Source of the DNA: Enterococcus sp. 9D6_DIV0238 | GTDB lineage: Bacteria; Bacillota; Bacilli; Lactobacillales; Enterococcaceae | Length of the DNA stretch: 64,000 nt | Assembly: GCF_002174455.2 (NCBI RefSeq) | Contig: NZ_CP147246.1 | Location: forward strand, 1,515,501 to 1,579,500 | Reading direction: 5' to 3' | Shown: positions 44,217 through 53,237 of the stretch, in pieces | How the letters are laid out: every line of letters starts with the position of its first letter | Position numbering within the stretch: the stretch's first letter is position 1 | Notes under the pieces: model-generated | What the model was told of the DNA's origin: nothing | Database searches by the model: none | The model's input: the letters and a program-made list of their open reading frames with translations, nothing else | Position numbers and translations under genes: made by a program

Positions 44217-45329
44217 CTAAATTTTACGCTTTAAAATATTGATGATCCTCTCTGCTCCCCGTTTATCCCCATAAGGATTGAGCACTTCCGCCATTTTTTG
44301 ATATTCAAACGGATGATCAAGCAAAAATTGTAATTCCCTTCTGACATCTGCAGTACTTGTTCCAATCAGTTTTGAAGCACCCAATTTAATACCTTCCGGC
44401 CGTTCTGTTATATCTCGTAAAACAAGAACTGGTACGCTAAGTGTTGGAGCAACCTCCTGAATAGTACCAGAATCTGTGATAATGATGTACGCATTGGCCA
44501 TCAAATAATAATGAAACTTAACTTCCAGCGGAGTAAATAAATGAACATTGTCTATATTTGCAAAAAAATGCTTGGCTCTTTCTTGTGCAAAGGAATCAAG
44601 AGGCAGTGGAAAAATGACTTCCAGCAGTTCACTATATTGTTCTGCAATTTGTCTGATTCCTTTAAACGTCCGTTCCATAGGCTTTCCTAAATTTTCTTTT
44701 TCATCCATTGTGAATAGAAGAATTTTTTTCCCCTTGATTTTTATATTTTCTACGATCGGATGATGAAAGTCAGTTGGACTCTGTTGCTCTGCTAAAGCAG
44801 CGGCAGTATTGCCCGTAATAAAAATCGCTGAGTCTTCATGATTTTCTAAAAGTAAATTGTAGCGATTCATGTCCGTTGACACAAAATAAAAATCGGTCAA
44901 AACATCTGTCAACTGGCGATTGATCTCCTCTGGAAACGGCATATACTTCTGCCAAGTTCTAAGACCGGCGCCAACATGTCCTACTCTGATCTTATGATAG
45001 AAAGCTGCTAAACTCATGCCCATCGTTGTTGTCGTTTCACCGTTGATCAACAGGACATCCGGTTGCTCTTTTATCAAAATCGGCGCGAACTTGGACAAAA
45101 CAGTTGAAACATTTTGCATACGTGTTTCATCATCTTCGATCAATAGCTCATACTCAGGAACTACAGAAAAATAGTCCATTATCTGTTTCAACTCTTCTTT
45201 TGGCGAACTAGCTGTAATAACAACAGATAAAAAGTCCTCTGGGTATTTTTTCATCTCGCTGACTACAGGCAGCAGTTTGAGTGCTTCTGCTTTTGAACTG
45301 AAAGCAACCATTACTTTTAATTTTACCAT
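44217..45329 (-). CDS. UDP-GlcNAc 2-epimerase (WecB)-like protein with altered active-site motifs
   Basis: 370 aa from the ATG at 45329 (GAGAGGAG upstream). Overall the fold matches non-hydrolysing UDP-GlcNAc 2-epimerases (GHVGAGLRTW, PFPEEINR, DITERPEG, NPYGD). Yet most catalytic and binding motifs differ from E. coli WecB: GTRPE is SSKAE, HGDT is NGET, VEAGLR is VGAGLR, HRRE is DEKE, SGG is SGT. The usual Asp, Glu and His catalytic positions are thus changed. It may act on another nucleotide sugar, work as a glycosyltransferase-like or be regulatory. It lies downstream of the GT2 and small membrane proteins. Confidence 0.75.
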   Translation of the reverse strand: MVKLKVMVAFSSKAEALKLLPVVSEMKKYPEDFLSVVITASSPKEELKQIMDYFSVVPEYELLIEDDETRMQNVSTVLSKFAPILIKEQPDVLLINGETTTTMGMSLAAFYHKIRVGHVGAGLRTWQKYMPFPEEINRQLTDVLTDFYFVSTDMNRYNLLLENHEDSAIFITGNTAAALAEQQSPTDFHHPIVENIKIKGKKILLFTMDEKENLGKPMERTFKGIRQIAEQYSELLEVIFPLPLDSFAQERAKHFFANIDNVHLFTPLEVKFHYYLMANAYIIITDSGTIQEVAPTLSVPVLVLRDITERPEGIKLGASKLIGTSTADVRRELQFLLDHPFEYQKMAEVLNPYGDKRGAERIINILKRKI

Positions 45330-45351
45330 CCTACTCTCTCCTCTCAACTTT

Positions 45352-45708
45352 CTATTTAATAGGCAGAAAATAACCATTGAAAAAAATTTCTAAGTTGTCG
45401 ATACAGTTTTCTATCTGCTTCAAAAAACTACTTAGGTTCGTTCCTTCCCCCTGAACTCTCTTCGTCTCGAGCAATAACTGCCGATCAACTTCAGTAAAAT
45501 CAGTCGATTGGAATAACACATCCTCCTCTTTAGGAGTCTGGTCAAGCTCACTTGGATGACTCAACAGACTCACTTGAAAATATATTAGTCCACCCAATAA
45601 AAATAGAAGTAACACAGTAAATATCAGACTTTTTACCACCTGACCGACAAGTTTGTTTTTTTTAAAAAAAACGACGATAGAACGCACAATCCGTTTCACT
45701 AAAATCAT
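45352..45708 (-). CDS. Small single-span membrane protein, family unknown
   Basis: 118 aa. A basic N-terminus (about 1-25) precedes one hydrophobic helix (about 27-48: KSLIFTVLLLFLLGGLIYFQ) and a soluble tail of about 70 residues, so N-in, C-out. The helix region resembles that of the 87-aa protein upstream (KDIIFAAILSLLFICLLDYQ): both have a K-x-x-IF start and an aromatic-Gln end. It lies 22 bases before the WecB-like gene. Unknown function; possible helper of the glycan synthase. Confidence 0.6.
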   Translation of the reverse strand: MILVKRIVRSIVVFFKKNKLVGQVVKSLIFTVLLLFLLGGLIYFQVSLLSHPSELDQTPKEEDVLFQSTDFTEVDRQLLLETKRVQGEGTNLSSFLKQIENCIDNLEIFFNGYFLPIK

Positions 45709-45952
45709 CTTTTATCATTCCCCTTTTTAGCTGCTTTATTCTTGACTTTCTTACAGCACATTCCGTTTAGCGCAGAACAATCAGGTTTGATACCGTCTAA
45801 AAAAGAGAAACACTACATCAGTACAGTGATCTCCACTTAAATTCTATCAAATTCAATCTAGTAATATTCATCAAAAATGGTAAAAATTAGCGCATTATAT
45901 TCGTTGTCTCCCCATGACTTGAATAGTTTTTTACTTTTATACTGGATTTTAA
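45709..45952. other. Intergenic stretch without recognisable gene
   Basis: No credible ORF or repeat. It probably holds a promoter for the 118-aa and WecB-like genes, since a terminator lies just upstream on the minus strand (45953-45993). Confidence 0.45.
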
Positions 45953-45993
45953 ACACAAAAAGACAACCGCTCAGAAAACGGCTGTCTTTTTGT
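45953..45993. terminator. Terminator after the 87-aa gene
   Basis: CACAAAAAGACAACCG pairs with CGGCTGTCTTTTTGTG (one mismatch) around a 9-base loop; T run on both strands. Confidence 0.88.
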
Positions 45994-46049
45994 GATAGAA
46001 TTAGATTTATTTTTTATAATCACTAGAAATTATTTTTTCTCTATCACTC

Positions 46050-46313
46050 TCATATATTGATCGACTTTAATAAACGATCAACGCTCATTCTTTCATCAAT
46101 CACATGCTGTTCTTGTAAAGAATCAATGAGAGCAGATAAAGAGTTGCCATTCTTTGAAAAATGAAGTAAATCTGCTTGATAGTCAAGTAAACAAATGAAC
46201 AGTAAACTCAAAATTGCTGCAAATATGATATCTTTGAGGATTCTATAAAAAATTGATTGATTCTTAAAAAATAATACACTTGATCCAACGACCATACATA
46301 GTAGTAAGAGCAC
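46050..46313 (-). CDS. Small two-helix membrane protein, family unknown
   Basis: 87 aa from a GTG at 46313 with GAGG eight bases upstream (an ATG two bases away is in another frame). Two hydrophobic helices (about 1-15 and 25-46) and a soluble tail. This size and topology resemble IcaD/PgaD-type helpers of processive GT2 enzymes, though I see no sequence match. It lies 64 bases after the 30-aa peptide and 160 bases after the GT2. Probably part of the glycan synthase unit. Confidence 0.58.
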   Translation of the reverse strand: MLLLLCMVVGSSVLFFKNQSIFYRILKDIIFAAILSLLFICLLDYQADLLHFSKNGNSLSALIDSLQEQHVIDERMSVDRLLKSINI

Positions 46314-46377
46314 TCATTTTTCCTCTCTCTATTCAAAACACTTTGTACATCATTCAAAAATACTAGTTACTTTACCT

Positions 46378-46470
46378 TTAAACCGTCAAAAAGAAAAAAA
46401 CTAAAACGACTGTGATCGTACCGATAAATAGTACATTCAACTTATTCTTTGGGGAAGAAATAGCTTTCAT
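46378..46470 (-). CDS. 30-aa membrane peptide
   Basis: Short ORF: MKAISSPKNKLNV, then one hydrophobic helix LFIGTITVVLVFFFLTV and stop. The ribosome site AAAAGGAGTGG lies eight bases upstream, inside the last codons of the GT2 gene, whose stop is two bases before this ATG. That strong coupled site is the main support. A single-span microprotein; probably binds the GT2 membrane domain. Confidence 0.6.
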   Translation of the reverse strand: MKAISSPKNKLNVLFIGTITVVLVFFFLTV

Positions 46471-46472
46471 AT

Positions 46473-47789
46473 TTACCACTCCTTTTCTAATGACTCATCT
46501 ACATTCATTGTGTGCACTGTTTTTTTCCAATTATTCTGTGGTCTGAACCATGTACAAAAGCCGACAACTTGTGCAAGCATATAGGTTACAGAATTCCAAA
46601 TGAAACCGACAACTAATCTGAAAAGAAGCTGACATTTAGCCAGTAACGTCTTTTTCTGTTTGAAATAAGGTTTAGCTTCTTGAAAAAAATAGGTACATGG
46701 AATGATCAAAAAATTAAAACATTCGATCGTCAACCAAAAATAAAGCAGCGATAATAAATGGGGAAGATAGCCGATCAAACGGTGATCGATACACACTGCT
46801 AATCCTATAAATAAGAAGGCAACTGGTCGAACCATGGAATATGAATAAAACAGTGTTTCTATTTTGCTCAATAACTCTGTCAGAGAAGCCGGTTTTACGA
46901 TCGTTCCAAGTTGCTTCAGTGTTGTCGAAAAAGCAACAAACCAATGACCTTGCGCCCAACGTGTACGCTGAGTGTGGCTCGCCTTAAACGAATTAGGTTT
47001 TTCATCATAAACAACGGCAAAATGATTCCAACCGCTGCGTCTGCCAGCCATCGACAATTCTACCTGTAATTCAAAATCTTCTGTATAACTTCGAGGATTC
47101 CAGCCTCTTTCTGCTAGATAGCCTGTGTCCAAAACAAAACCAGTCCCACCGATCGCTGCATTCCAGCCTAAACGATAATTCGCATACTGCACTGCTCGAT
47201 TGGTTATAAAGTAAACAGCAGCATAGCCCGATGCGGTCAATGAAGTGGCTACATTTTTGATGCCAAGATATCCTTGGATCACGGAAAACTCTGGATGTGC
47301 TGTTAATTGGCTGTTCATTTCTCTTAAAAAATTTCTACTGACAATATTGTCTGCATCGATGAAAGCCATATGATCATACTTTCTCCAATGACCTGTCTCA
47401 ATGTATTTTGCAATTGCATGCGGCTTCCCTCTCGGCTCATCTACTGCGGATTGATTTTCGAGAAGTCCTACATTGCCGTAAGCTTTGACGATATCCGCCG
47501 TTTGATCTGTACAATTGTCAGCGATGATCACAATATCAAATAGTTCTTTGGCGTAATTTTGCTGCAGCATACTTTCGATCGTTTGAGCGATCACAGCTTC
47601 TTCATTATGGGCCGGAACAACAAAAACAAATTTTTTCTGATCTGGTACGATCGGATAATCTCTTTTAGGTTTTTTTAGACCAAAAAAGGACAAACAGGTA
47701 AAGTAAATCAAGTTCATAAAAACAATGAACACTAGAACGAGGCATACCCATTTTAATGGTAAAAATAAGTAATTGGGTAAAGTAAACAT
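46473..47789 (-). CDS. Processive membrane glycosyltransferase, GT2 (IcaA/cellulose-synthase-like)
   Basis: 438 aa from the ATG at 47789 (AAAGGAG upstream). One N-terminal helix (about 7-30), the catalytic domain, then three or four C-terminal helices. Motifs: VVPAHNEEAVI, IADNCTDQT, FIDADN (the DxD), YTEDFELQVEL (TED) and the QRTRW motif, which marks processive polymerases. GT2 enzymes of this type polymerise sugars such as GlcNAc and extrude the chain. Surrounded by small membrane proteins and a WecB-like protein, which suggests synthesis of an amino-sugar surface polymer. Product unknown. Confidence 0.82.
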   Translation of the reverse strand: MFTLPNYLFLPLKWVCLVLVFIVFMNLIYFTCLSFFGLKKPKRDYPIVPDQKKFVFVVPAHNEEAVIAQTIESMLQQNYAKELFDIVIIADNCTDQTADIVKAYGNVGLLENQSAVDEPRGKPHAIAKYIETGHWRKYDHMAFIDADNIVSRNFLREMNSQLTAHPEFSVIQGYLGIKNVATSLTASGYAAVYFITNRAVQYANYRLGWNAAIGGTGFVLDTGYLAERGWNPRSYTEDFELQVELSMAGRRSGWNHFAVVYDEKPNSFKASHTQRTRWAQGHWFVAFSTTLKQLGTIVKPASLTELLSKIETLFYSYSMVRPVAFLFIGLAVCIDHRLIGYLPHLLSLLYFWLTIECFNFLIIPCTYFFQEAKPYFKQKKTLLAKCQLLFRLVVGFIWNSVTYMLAQVVGFCTWFRPQNNWKKTVHTMNVDESLEKEW

Positions 47790-47863
47790 GGTTGCTCCTT
47801 TCTTTTTTAAACTCATTTGACAGCTTACTAACAATCGATGGTTCGATTGTTTACTGATCACTA

Positions 47864-47938
47864 TGAACGTGAATTAGGACAGCTTTTTTCACTGCATCAG
47901 TGCACTGTCTTTGAAAAAGCTGACCTGATTCACGTTCA
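47864..47938. repeat. Long imperfect hairpin, likely terminator
   Basis: GAACGTGAAT...AGCTTTTTT pairs with AAAAAGCT...ATTCACGTTC over about 75 bases with a few mismatches. It lies between the large Ig-like gene and the GT2 gene and may attenuate transcription between them. Confidence 0.65.
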
Positions 47939-47977
47939 ATTGAATAAACCAGTACTAACAACATGAGCTTTGTTCTT

Positions 47978-50900
47978 TTAATCGATCGCTGAATGAAGTA
48001 ATCGGTTGCCTTCTTGATCCTCAACGATCACTCGATAAGAATAACTTGCTTGATCAGTGAATTCCTGAGGGATGATCGCTTGAAATGACACATCATCGGT
48101 AACGCCTGTTGGTAAGCCCCAAGAAGTCGGAGCTGCGGAAAGTGCTTCTTTTTTATACACGACTGTTCCTGATTTATCCATGATTTCTAGCTGTTTTTCA
48201 GTCTTACTGAAATCCAGCTCCGTTTTGAAATACCCTTCAAATACCAGCTGATTTTGTTTATTCCAATACTTATTGAGTAGTTCGATATCTGTGTTCTCAT
48301 TTTTGATGATCGAAATACTTGGTCGCTGATTCCAAACTTCCGGTTTTACGATATTTCCTTTGATCACAACTTGTTCCAACTCAGCATAATCATCATGAAT
48401 CGCACCCATCCGGGAAATCTTTTGGTCTAACGTTAATTCTGTTTCATCAAGTGTTATACCGTCCAGCATTACTGTCATATAAAGGGTATATCTACCTTGT
48501 GACATTTGGCCAAGAATATCGTTATCGATAATGAATTGATACCCATTGTATCTACCAGATTGATACCAATCTGTATTTTGGGCAGTAATGCCTTCGATTC
48601 TATTTCCTGAATCAGCTTCGACTAAGCTGACAGTCTTAGTGATACGTGTAGAATCCGATAGATCCCATCCGTCATTTTCAACAAGGCCTTCGTAGACTAG
48701 TCCATAATCTTCCCAATATCCTCGTTCAAATTTTGATGTTGTCGGATACTCTTTTTTTGCTACAGTCAACTCTGTCTGCTCACTTGTCTTATCTGCCATA
48801 TCTTTTTGATGCCCGATGATTTGAACCGTCACAACATCATTTTCTTTTAGATCGACCTCGTCTGCCAGTGTCAATGAATAATCCGTATTAGAAAAGACAG
48901 TACTTGATGCTACTTCTATTCCATTGACTCTTGCTAGTAAATCATAGGTCCGACCAAATTCTGTGTCTTGTAGAGAAATATGGCCTTTTAATTGATGCTC
49001 ATGTTCATATATCGTTTCAAGCGTAGCTTCATTTACGATCCATTCCTCATAATGTGTTGCATCCTCAACGATCTGAGTAGTTGTATCGCTAGACTTATCT
49101 GCTCTTTGCGGCTGTTTACCTATCACGGTAGCTGTAATTTCATCCCCGGCTGCAAGCTTTACATCTGCTGGTAATTCTACTTCAAACTTTTGTCCAGGCT
49201 CGACGTCGATTTCGGATAACCTTTCACCATTGATCTTGGTTTCAAGTTTATAGGTACGTTCATAGCTTCTATCTTGTTCACCAATTTCGCCTGTCAGCAC
49301 GCGGTCAGTATCCGTTACTTCATTTAAAATCGGTGCATTGACCTGCCATTTTTGGTAATCCGTACTATCAACTATAACTGCCTCTGTTTCGGCTGATTTA
49401 TCGTCTTTATCATCTTGATGTCCAACCACTTTAGCGATTACTTTATCATCTACATTCAATGATCGTACACTTGTCTCAAATACATATGGTTTTAAATAAA
49501 CATCGATTGCGGACTGTTCAGAAACTAGTTCATCATTCACATAGATCAATAAATCATAATAACGCTGAGCTGTACGATTTTGTACCGGCACCTGCCCTTT
49601 GATCTTCGTTGCATTTTCATGGAGTGTTGCGTTTGCTAGCACTGGCGCAAAAACTTCCCACTCATCATAGTCGTCCTCATTTTCTGACCCTACGATCATT
49701 TCTGTTACAGCACTTGTCTTCTCTGCTTTCCCTTCTTCAAAGCCGATGATCGTTGCTTCGACCTTGTCTCCTTTCGATAATCCTTTTATATAAGGAATCA
49801 AAATATCTGTGTCATCTTTGAGGTTTTCTTTTTCGTAAATTGTTTTTCCATTAAGGGTTACAAGCAATTTGTACGACCGATTCAATTGATGATTTTGGCT
49901 TGGTGTTGAGCCTTGAATAATAAACTCATCTTCATGCGCTTGATTGATTACTGGTGCAGCCACTTCCCAATCTTCCCATGAAATGATGTCTGTTTCATTC
50001 ACAGCAAATCGCTCATCTGAGTATTTTACATTGATGATGCCATTGCCATTCGTATTTTTTTCTACTCCTTTGACTTTAGCAGAAACCACATCGTTATCTG
50101 CTAGATAGTCACCAAAATCGAATTCCCAGCTGCCATCTTCTTTCATCGCTAGCTCTTTATATACTTCGCCATTTACTAGCAATTCGACAGAATAGGTTGT
50201 AGGATGCTCATTGCGCTCATCTTGTAGTCCATTCCCATAAAAATAAGCTGGCTCTTCTTCCAATCGATATAAAGTTGTCTCTTCGACAGGATTTTCGATC
50301 CACGAATCTAGAATGCTTTCTCCGCTGACGACAGAAACGATCGAGCCTTTGCCGCCAATCGTCAACCAGTCTGCAGAGCTGGTGCGTGAGCGAATGACAT
50401 AATCATTTTCTCTTTCTACTAGACGGCCTGTCTCTTTACGCCATTTTCCTAAATCGATGAATAGATCTGTTTCGATCGTTACAGAGCTTAAGCTAGTTGT
50501 ATAATTCGGTGTTTTATACACGATTTTCTTTCCGTCTTCTTCGTAATTCATCGTCTCAGAATTAAATAATGATACTTTTTTCCCCCAGACATCCTTTTCG
50601 ATGGATTTTTTTGCACTTCCTAAACCACTGGGACGCGTGACTGTTCCACGAATATATTTTTCAAATCCGGGCGTGCTAAAAAACTCAGCGGTGATTTCTT
50701 TGTCCAAAAAGATCTCTTGCTTGTATTGCGCACTGACACCTGCACTGAATGAAGATTTTCCTTTTGTTTGAATATGTAATACATCTTCATTAGCACTCAA
50801 TTCTTGAAATGAATCTCTGAAACCTGTATTCAAATTTGCATAAGGAATCGAATCATCTTGTTTTTCTAGAATGGATTTAGCTGTTGGTTGAAAATCGTTT

Positions 50901-51061
50901 TGCTCTTTTGCTGTCTCATTTAATTTTTTTTCGTTTGTTTGTGAATTTTCCATTTCTTTTGCTAAATGATGCGTACTATAAAATAAAGAACCTATAACTG
51001 CAATCATTAAGCATGTTTGTTTGGTAAATACTTTTGTATAGAAACGTCTTTTTTTACTCAT
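47978..51061 (-). CDS. Large surface/secreted protein with repeated Ig-like domains
   Basis: 1027 aa. An N-terminal hydrophobic stretch (about 15-32) acts as signal or anchor. A unique region of about 300 residues follows, then one partial and four full repeats of about 95-100 residues (about 330-790), each opening with (E/K)W-x-V-x-(A/E)(P/A)-x-L or similar and containing a G-D-x-(V/I)-x-A-x-(V/I)-x-G signature. A different C-terminal region (about 790-1027) follows. No LPxTG motif. First gene of the minus-strand locus, opposite the Mga-like gene. Probably binds or displays the glycan made by the GT2; inference. Confidence 0.78.
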   Translation of the reverse strand: MSKKRRFYTKVFTKQTCLMIAVIGSLFYSTHHLAKEMENSQTNEKKLNETAKEQNDFQPTAKSILEKQDDSIPYANLNTGFRDSFQELSANEDVLHIQTKGKSSFSAGVSAQYKQEIFLDKEITAEFFSTPGFEKYIRGTVTRPSGLGSAKKSIEKDVWGKKVSLFNSETMNYEEDGKKIVYKTPNYTTSLSSVTIETDLFIDLGKWRKETGRLVERENDYVIRSRTSSADWLTIGGKGSIVSVVSGESILDSWIENPVEETTLYRLEEEPAYFYGNGLQDERNEHPTTYSVELLVNGEVYKELAMKEDGSWEFDFGDYLADNDVVSAKVKGVEKNTNGNGIINVKYSDERFAVNETDIISWEDWEVAAPVINQAHEDEFIIQGSTPSQNHQLNRSYKLLVTLNGKTIYEKENLKDDTDILIPYIKGLSKGDKVEATIIGFEEGKAEKTSAVTEMIVGSENEDDYDEWEVFAPVLANATLHENATKIKGQVPVQNRTAQRYYDLLIYVNDELVSEQSAIDVYLKPYVFETSVRSLNVDDKVIAKVVGHQDDKDDKSAETEAVIVDSTDYQKWQVNAPILNEVTDTDRVLTGEIGEQDRSYERTYKLETKINGERLSEIDVEPGQKFEVELPADVKLAAGDEITATVIGKQPQRADKSSDTTTQIVEDATHYEEWIVNEATLETIYEHEHQLKGHISLQDTEFGRTYDLLARVNGIEVASSTVFSNTDYSLTLADEVDLKENDVVTVQIIGHQKDMADKTSEQTELTVAKKEYPTTSKFERGYWEDYGLVYEGLVENDGWDLSDSTRITKTVSLVEADSGNRIEGITAQNTDWYQSGRYNGYQFIIDNDILGQMSQGRYTLYMTVMLDGITLDETELTLDQKISRMGAIHDDYAELEQVVIKGNIVKPEVWNQRPSISIIKNENTDIELLNKYWNKQNQLVFEGYFKTELDFSKTEKQLEIMDKSGTVVYKKEALSAAPTSWGLPTGVTDDVSFQAIIPQEFTDQASYSYRVIVEDQEGNRLLHSAID

Positions 51062-51176
51062 TTCTGCTCCTCCACTTCTCTCATTTTCACAAACTCATTA
51101 TAGGAGATAGCATCGTACAATGGAGGTCAAAAATGACAGTTGATTAAACGAACATTTTGATCTTAACCTGTTTTAC

Positions 51177-51204
51177 TTGCTAAAATGAAAAATTTCATTA
51201 TACT
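51177..51204 (+). promoter_or_regulatory. Promoter of the second Mga-like gene with internal palindrome
   Basis: TTGCTA, 16-base spacer, TATACT. The spacer holds the palindrome AATGAAA-AA-TTTCATT (51184-51199), a candidate operator for autoregulation or for the divergent surface locus. Confidence 0.6.
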
Positions 51205-51246
51205 GTAGCATTACCAAACATAATTAACTGAAAAGAGGAAATACCT

Positions 51247-52740
51247 TTGAATCATTCACCTATTTTTGATAACGGAACACGAATCAAACTGGAACTTTTA
51301 ACAATTATCGGTAACGCCTCGACCTGGTTTAGTTCGGAAAATCTCTCTATGATGATTTCGATCGAAAAAAAGACCATTTTAAAATATTGTAAAGAACTTG
51401 ATTCAGATGCAATCAGCTTTAATGACGGCATCACTATCCATATCAATAAAAGCAAAGGCATTTTTTTGGAAAAGAAAGATGAACTTTCTTTAGTGAAATT
51501 CAAATTATTTATTATAGAAAACACTTTGGCGGTCAAATTGATGAAACGCCTATTTTTTAATCAGCCTTGTAGTTTGGCCCAATTAGAACAAGAGCTTTTT
51601 ATTAGCGAATCAACGATCCGCAGAAAAATTCGAACCTTTAAATCTATTGTCGCTGAGCATGATATTTCGATTGCCTATAAGAATAATAACTATGTACTAA
51701 CAGGTGATGAAGCTCAAATACGGATGTATTCACTGATGGCTTTTTGGATCACGTACAAAGGAAATACTTGGCCATTTCCAACTATTGATGAAAAGAAGAT
51801 CGTAAAAACGATCGATGCATTTTTGACGCATCACGGAATAAGCGGAGCTTCGATCAATGAAACAGATAAACGACTGCTGACCTATATTTTTACGATCACA
51901 ATCATCCGTTATCACTTGGGAAACTCGATAACTTGGCAAAAAAGTTGGGATCCTTATATTCCAACGAATGCTCCTTTTGATTCAGGAAAAGTTCTACAAG
52001 ATTATTTTTTGCCGAAGGATGAGCTCAATTTCTTTTATTTGATTCTTCAAACTTTCGTGAAAACCTACGATTTCAATGAGGTCAGTTCACAAATCATTGC
52101 CGCACACCAAAACAATCAGACTCAAGCATTTCTAGCTACAGAGCTTTTTTTCTCTAGAGTGCAAGAATACTTTGGTTTCACACTAGATGAACGTACAAAA
52201 CAAAAAACATATGGCTTTCTTTTATCCAGTCATCTATTTGCAGACATATTCAAGAGTTTCAAACTAGGGATCAGCGGTGTCGATATCAATCAGGAGGCCA
52301 AAGAAAGCTTCCCAACACTTTCCAAAAAGCTTTATGCATTCATTGATGAGCTGGCTAAAACAACTGACCTGTCCTTGTTTCAGGAAAAAGATACATTGCA
52401 TATGCGGTATATACTACTCTTTTCAACCTTTGGATCTTTGACTGTTTTTGAGCCTGTGATTCGTATTTACTTCGAAAGTGATCTACCTGATTTTTCAGAA
52501 AAGATCATAAAGGATACGATCAGTAACATGTTTACGAATTGGTATAATATTTCATTTAATACACAAAGTGATCAACCAAGTGATTTAGTTATTATTACCA
52601 GCTCGATGCCAAGGATTCAAAATATCGACTTAGCGGAAAAAGAAGTGCTCTATATTGATTCGACCCTTTCTGTTGACGATTTTTTCACGCTAAATCAAGT
52701 ACTAAAAAAATTACGGATAAAAAAATCCCTTACGAAGTAA
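51247..52740 (+). CDS. Mga-like helix-turn-helix regulator
   Basis: 497 aa, TTG start with AGAGGAAAT upstream. Two N-terminal HTH regions (about 25-75 and 105-155, the second with LEQELFISESTIRRKIRTF) and a long helical, PRD-like region, as in Mga/AtxA proteins. It is similar in layout to the regulator at 34349-35779. Divergent from the large Ig-like gene and its downstream glycan genes, so probably their regulator. Ended by a terminator hairpin (AAAAACTG/CAGTTTTT at about 52741-52784). Confidence 0.76.
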   Translation: MNHSPIFDNGTRIKLELLTIIGNASTWFSSENLSMMISIEKKTILKYCKELDSDAISFNDGITIHINKSKGIFLEKKDELSLVKFKLFIIENTLAVKLMKRLFFNQPCSLAQLEQELFISESTIRRKIRTFKSIVAEHDISIAYKNNNYVLTGDEAQIRMYSLMAFWITYKGNTWPFPTIDEKKIVKTIDAFLTHHGISGASINETDKRLLTYIFTITIIRYHLGNSITWQKSWDPYIPTNAPFDSGKVLQDYFLPKDELNFFYLILQTFVKTYDFNEVSSQIIAAHQNNQTQAFLATELFFSRVQEYFGFTLDERTKQKTYGFLLSSHLFADIFKSFKLGISGVDINQEAKESFPTLSKKLYAFIDELAKTTDLSLFQEKDTLHMRYILLFSTFGSLTVFEPVIRIYFESDLPDFSEKIIKDTISNMFTNWYNISFNTQSDQPSDLVIITSSMPRIQNIDLAEKEVLYIDSTLSVDDFFTLNQVLKKLRIKKSLTK

Positions 52741-52785
52741 AAAAAACTGCGCAGCTGATTCCATGAATCAACGACACAGTTTTTC
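52741..52785. terminator. Terminator between convergent genes
   Basis: AAAAAACTG pairs with CAGTTTTTC, with an inner TGATTC-CAT-GAATCA arm. It separates the Mga-like gene from the convergent 91-aa gene. Confidence 0.7.
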
Positions 52786-52826
52786 TTATTATAGACAAAT
52801 TATAAAACGCTTTCATCCAAATCCTA

Positions 52827-53102
52827 TCATAATCCGCCTAAACTTGCTAAATAAAAATCCATTGTATAGTAACGATAATCACTTTTAGAATACTTGGATT
52901 TCGTATCCTCTAATTGGCTGATCAACTCAAGCCGCTGCGCTTCTGTCACTTCTTCCCAATCTTTCTCGTCTGTTCTACAATACAATCTAAAGGGTAATTC
53001 AACATCCATATGAACTTCTAAAAAGTCTTTTGGCTCTCCTAAGCCATGATATTCAACATCTGTAATGATTTCACCGACATAATTTAAATAGTTTTTGCTC
53101 AT
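52827..53102 (-). CDS. Small conserved-looking hypothetical protein
   Basis: 91 aa, soluble, with AGGAGG before the ATG. Acidic-aromatic composition (EVHMDVELPFRLYCRTDEKD) and no signal or membrane segment. I do not recognise a family. Single gene; flanked by terminators on both sides. Good ribosome site and codon pattern support a real gene. Confidence 0.6.
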   Translation of the reverse strand: MSKNYLNYVGEIITDVEYHGLGEPKDFLEVHMDVELPFRLYCRTDEKDWEEVTEAQRLELISQLEDTKSKYSKSDYRYYTMDFYLASLGGL

Positions 53103-53237
53103 CTCACTGTACCTCCTAATATTTTTTTAGCCAACAAAAATATTTTTCTTTATATATAAATTGTACTAGAAAACGCTTAAATACTCAACTGATTTTTGCT
53201 TCAACTTGATGGATTCATCTATTTTTTCTATAAAAAA

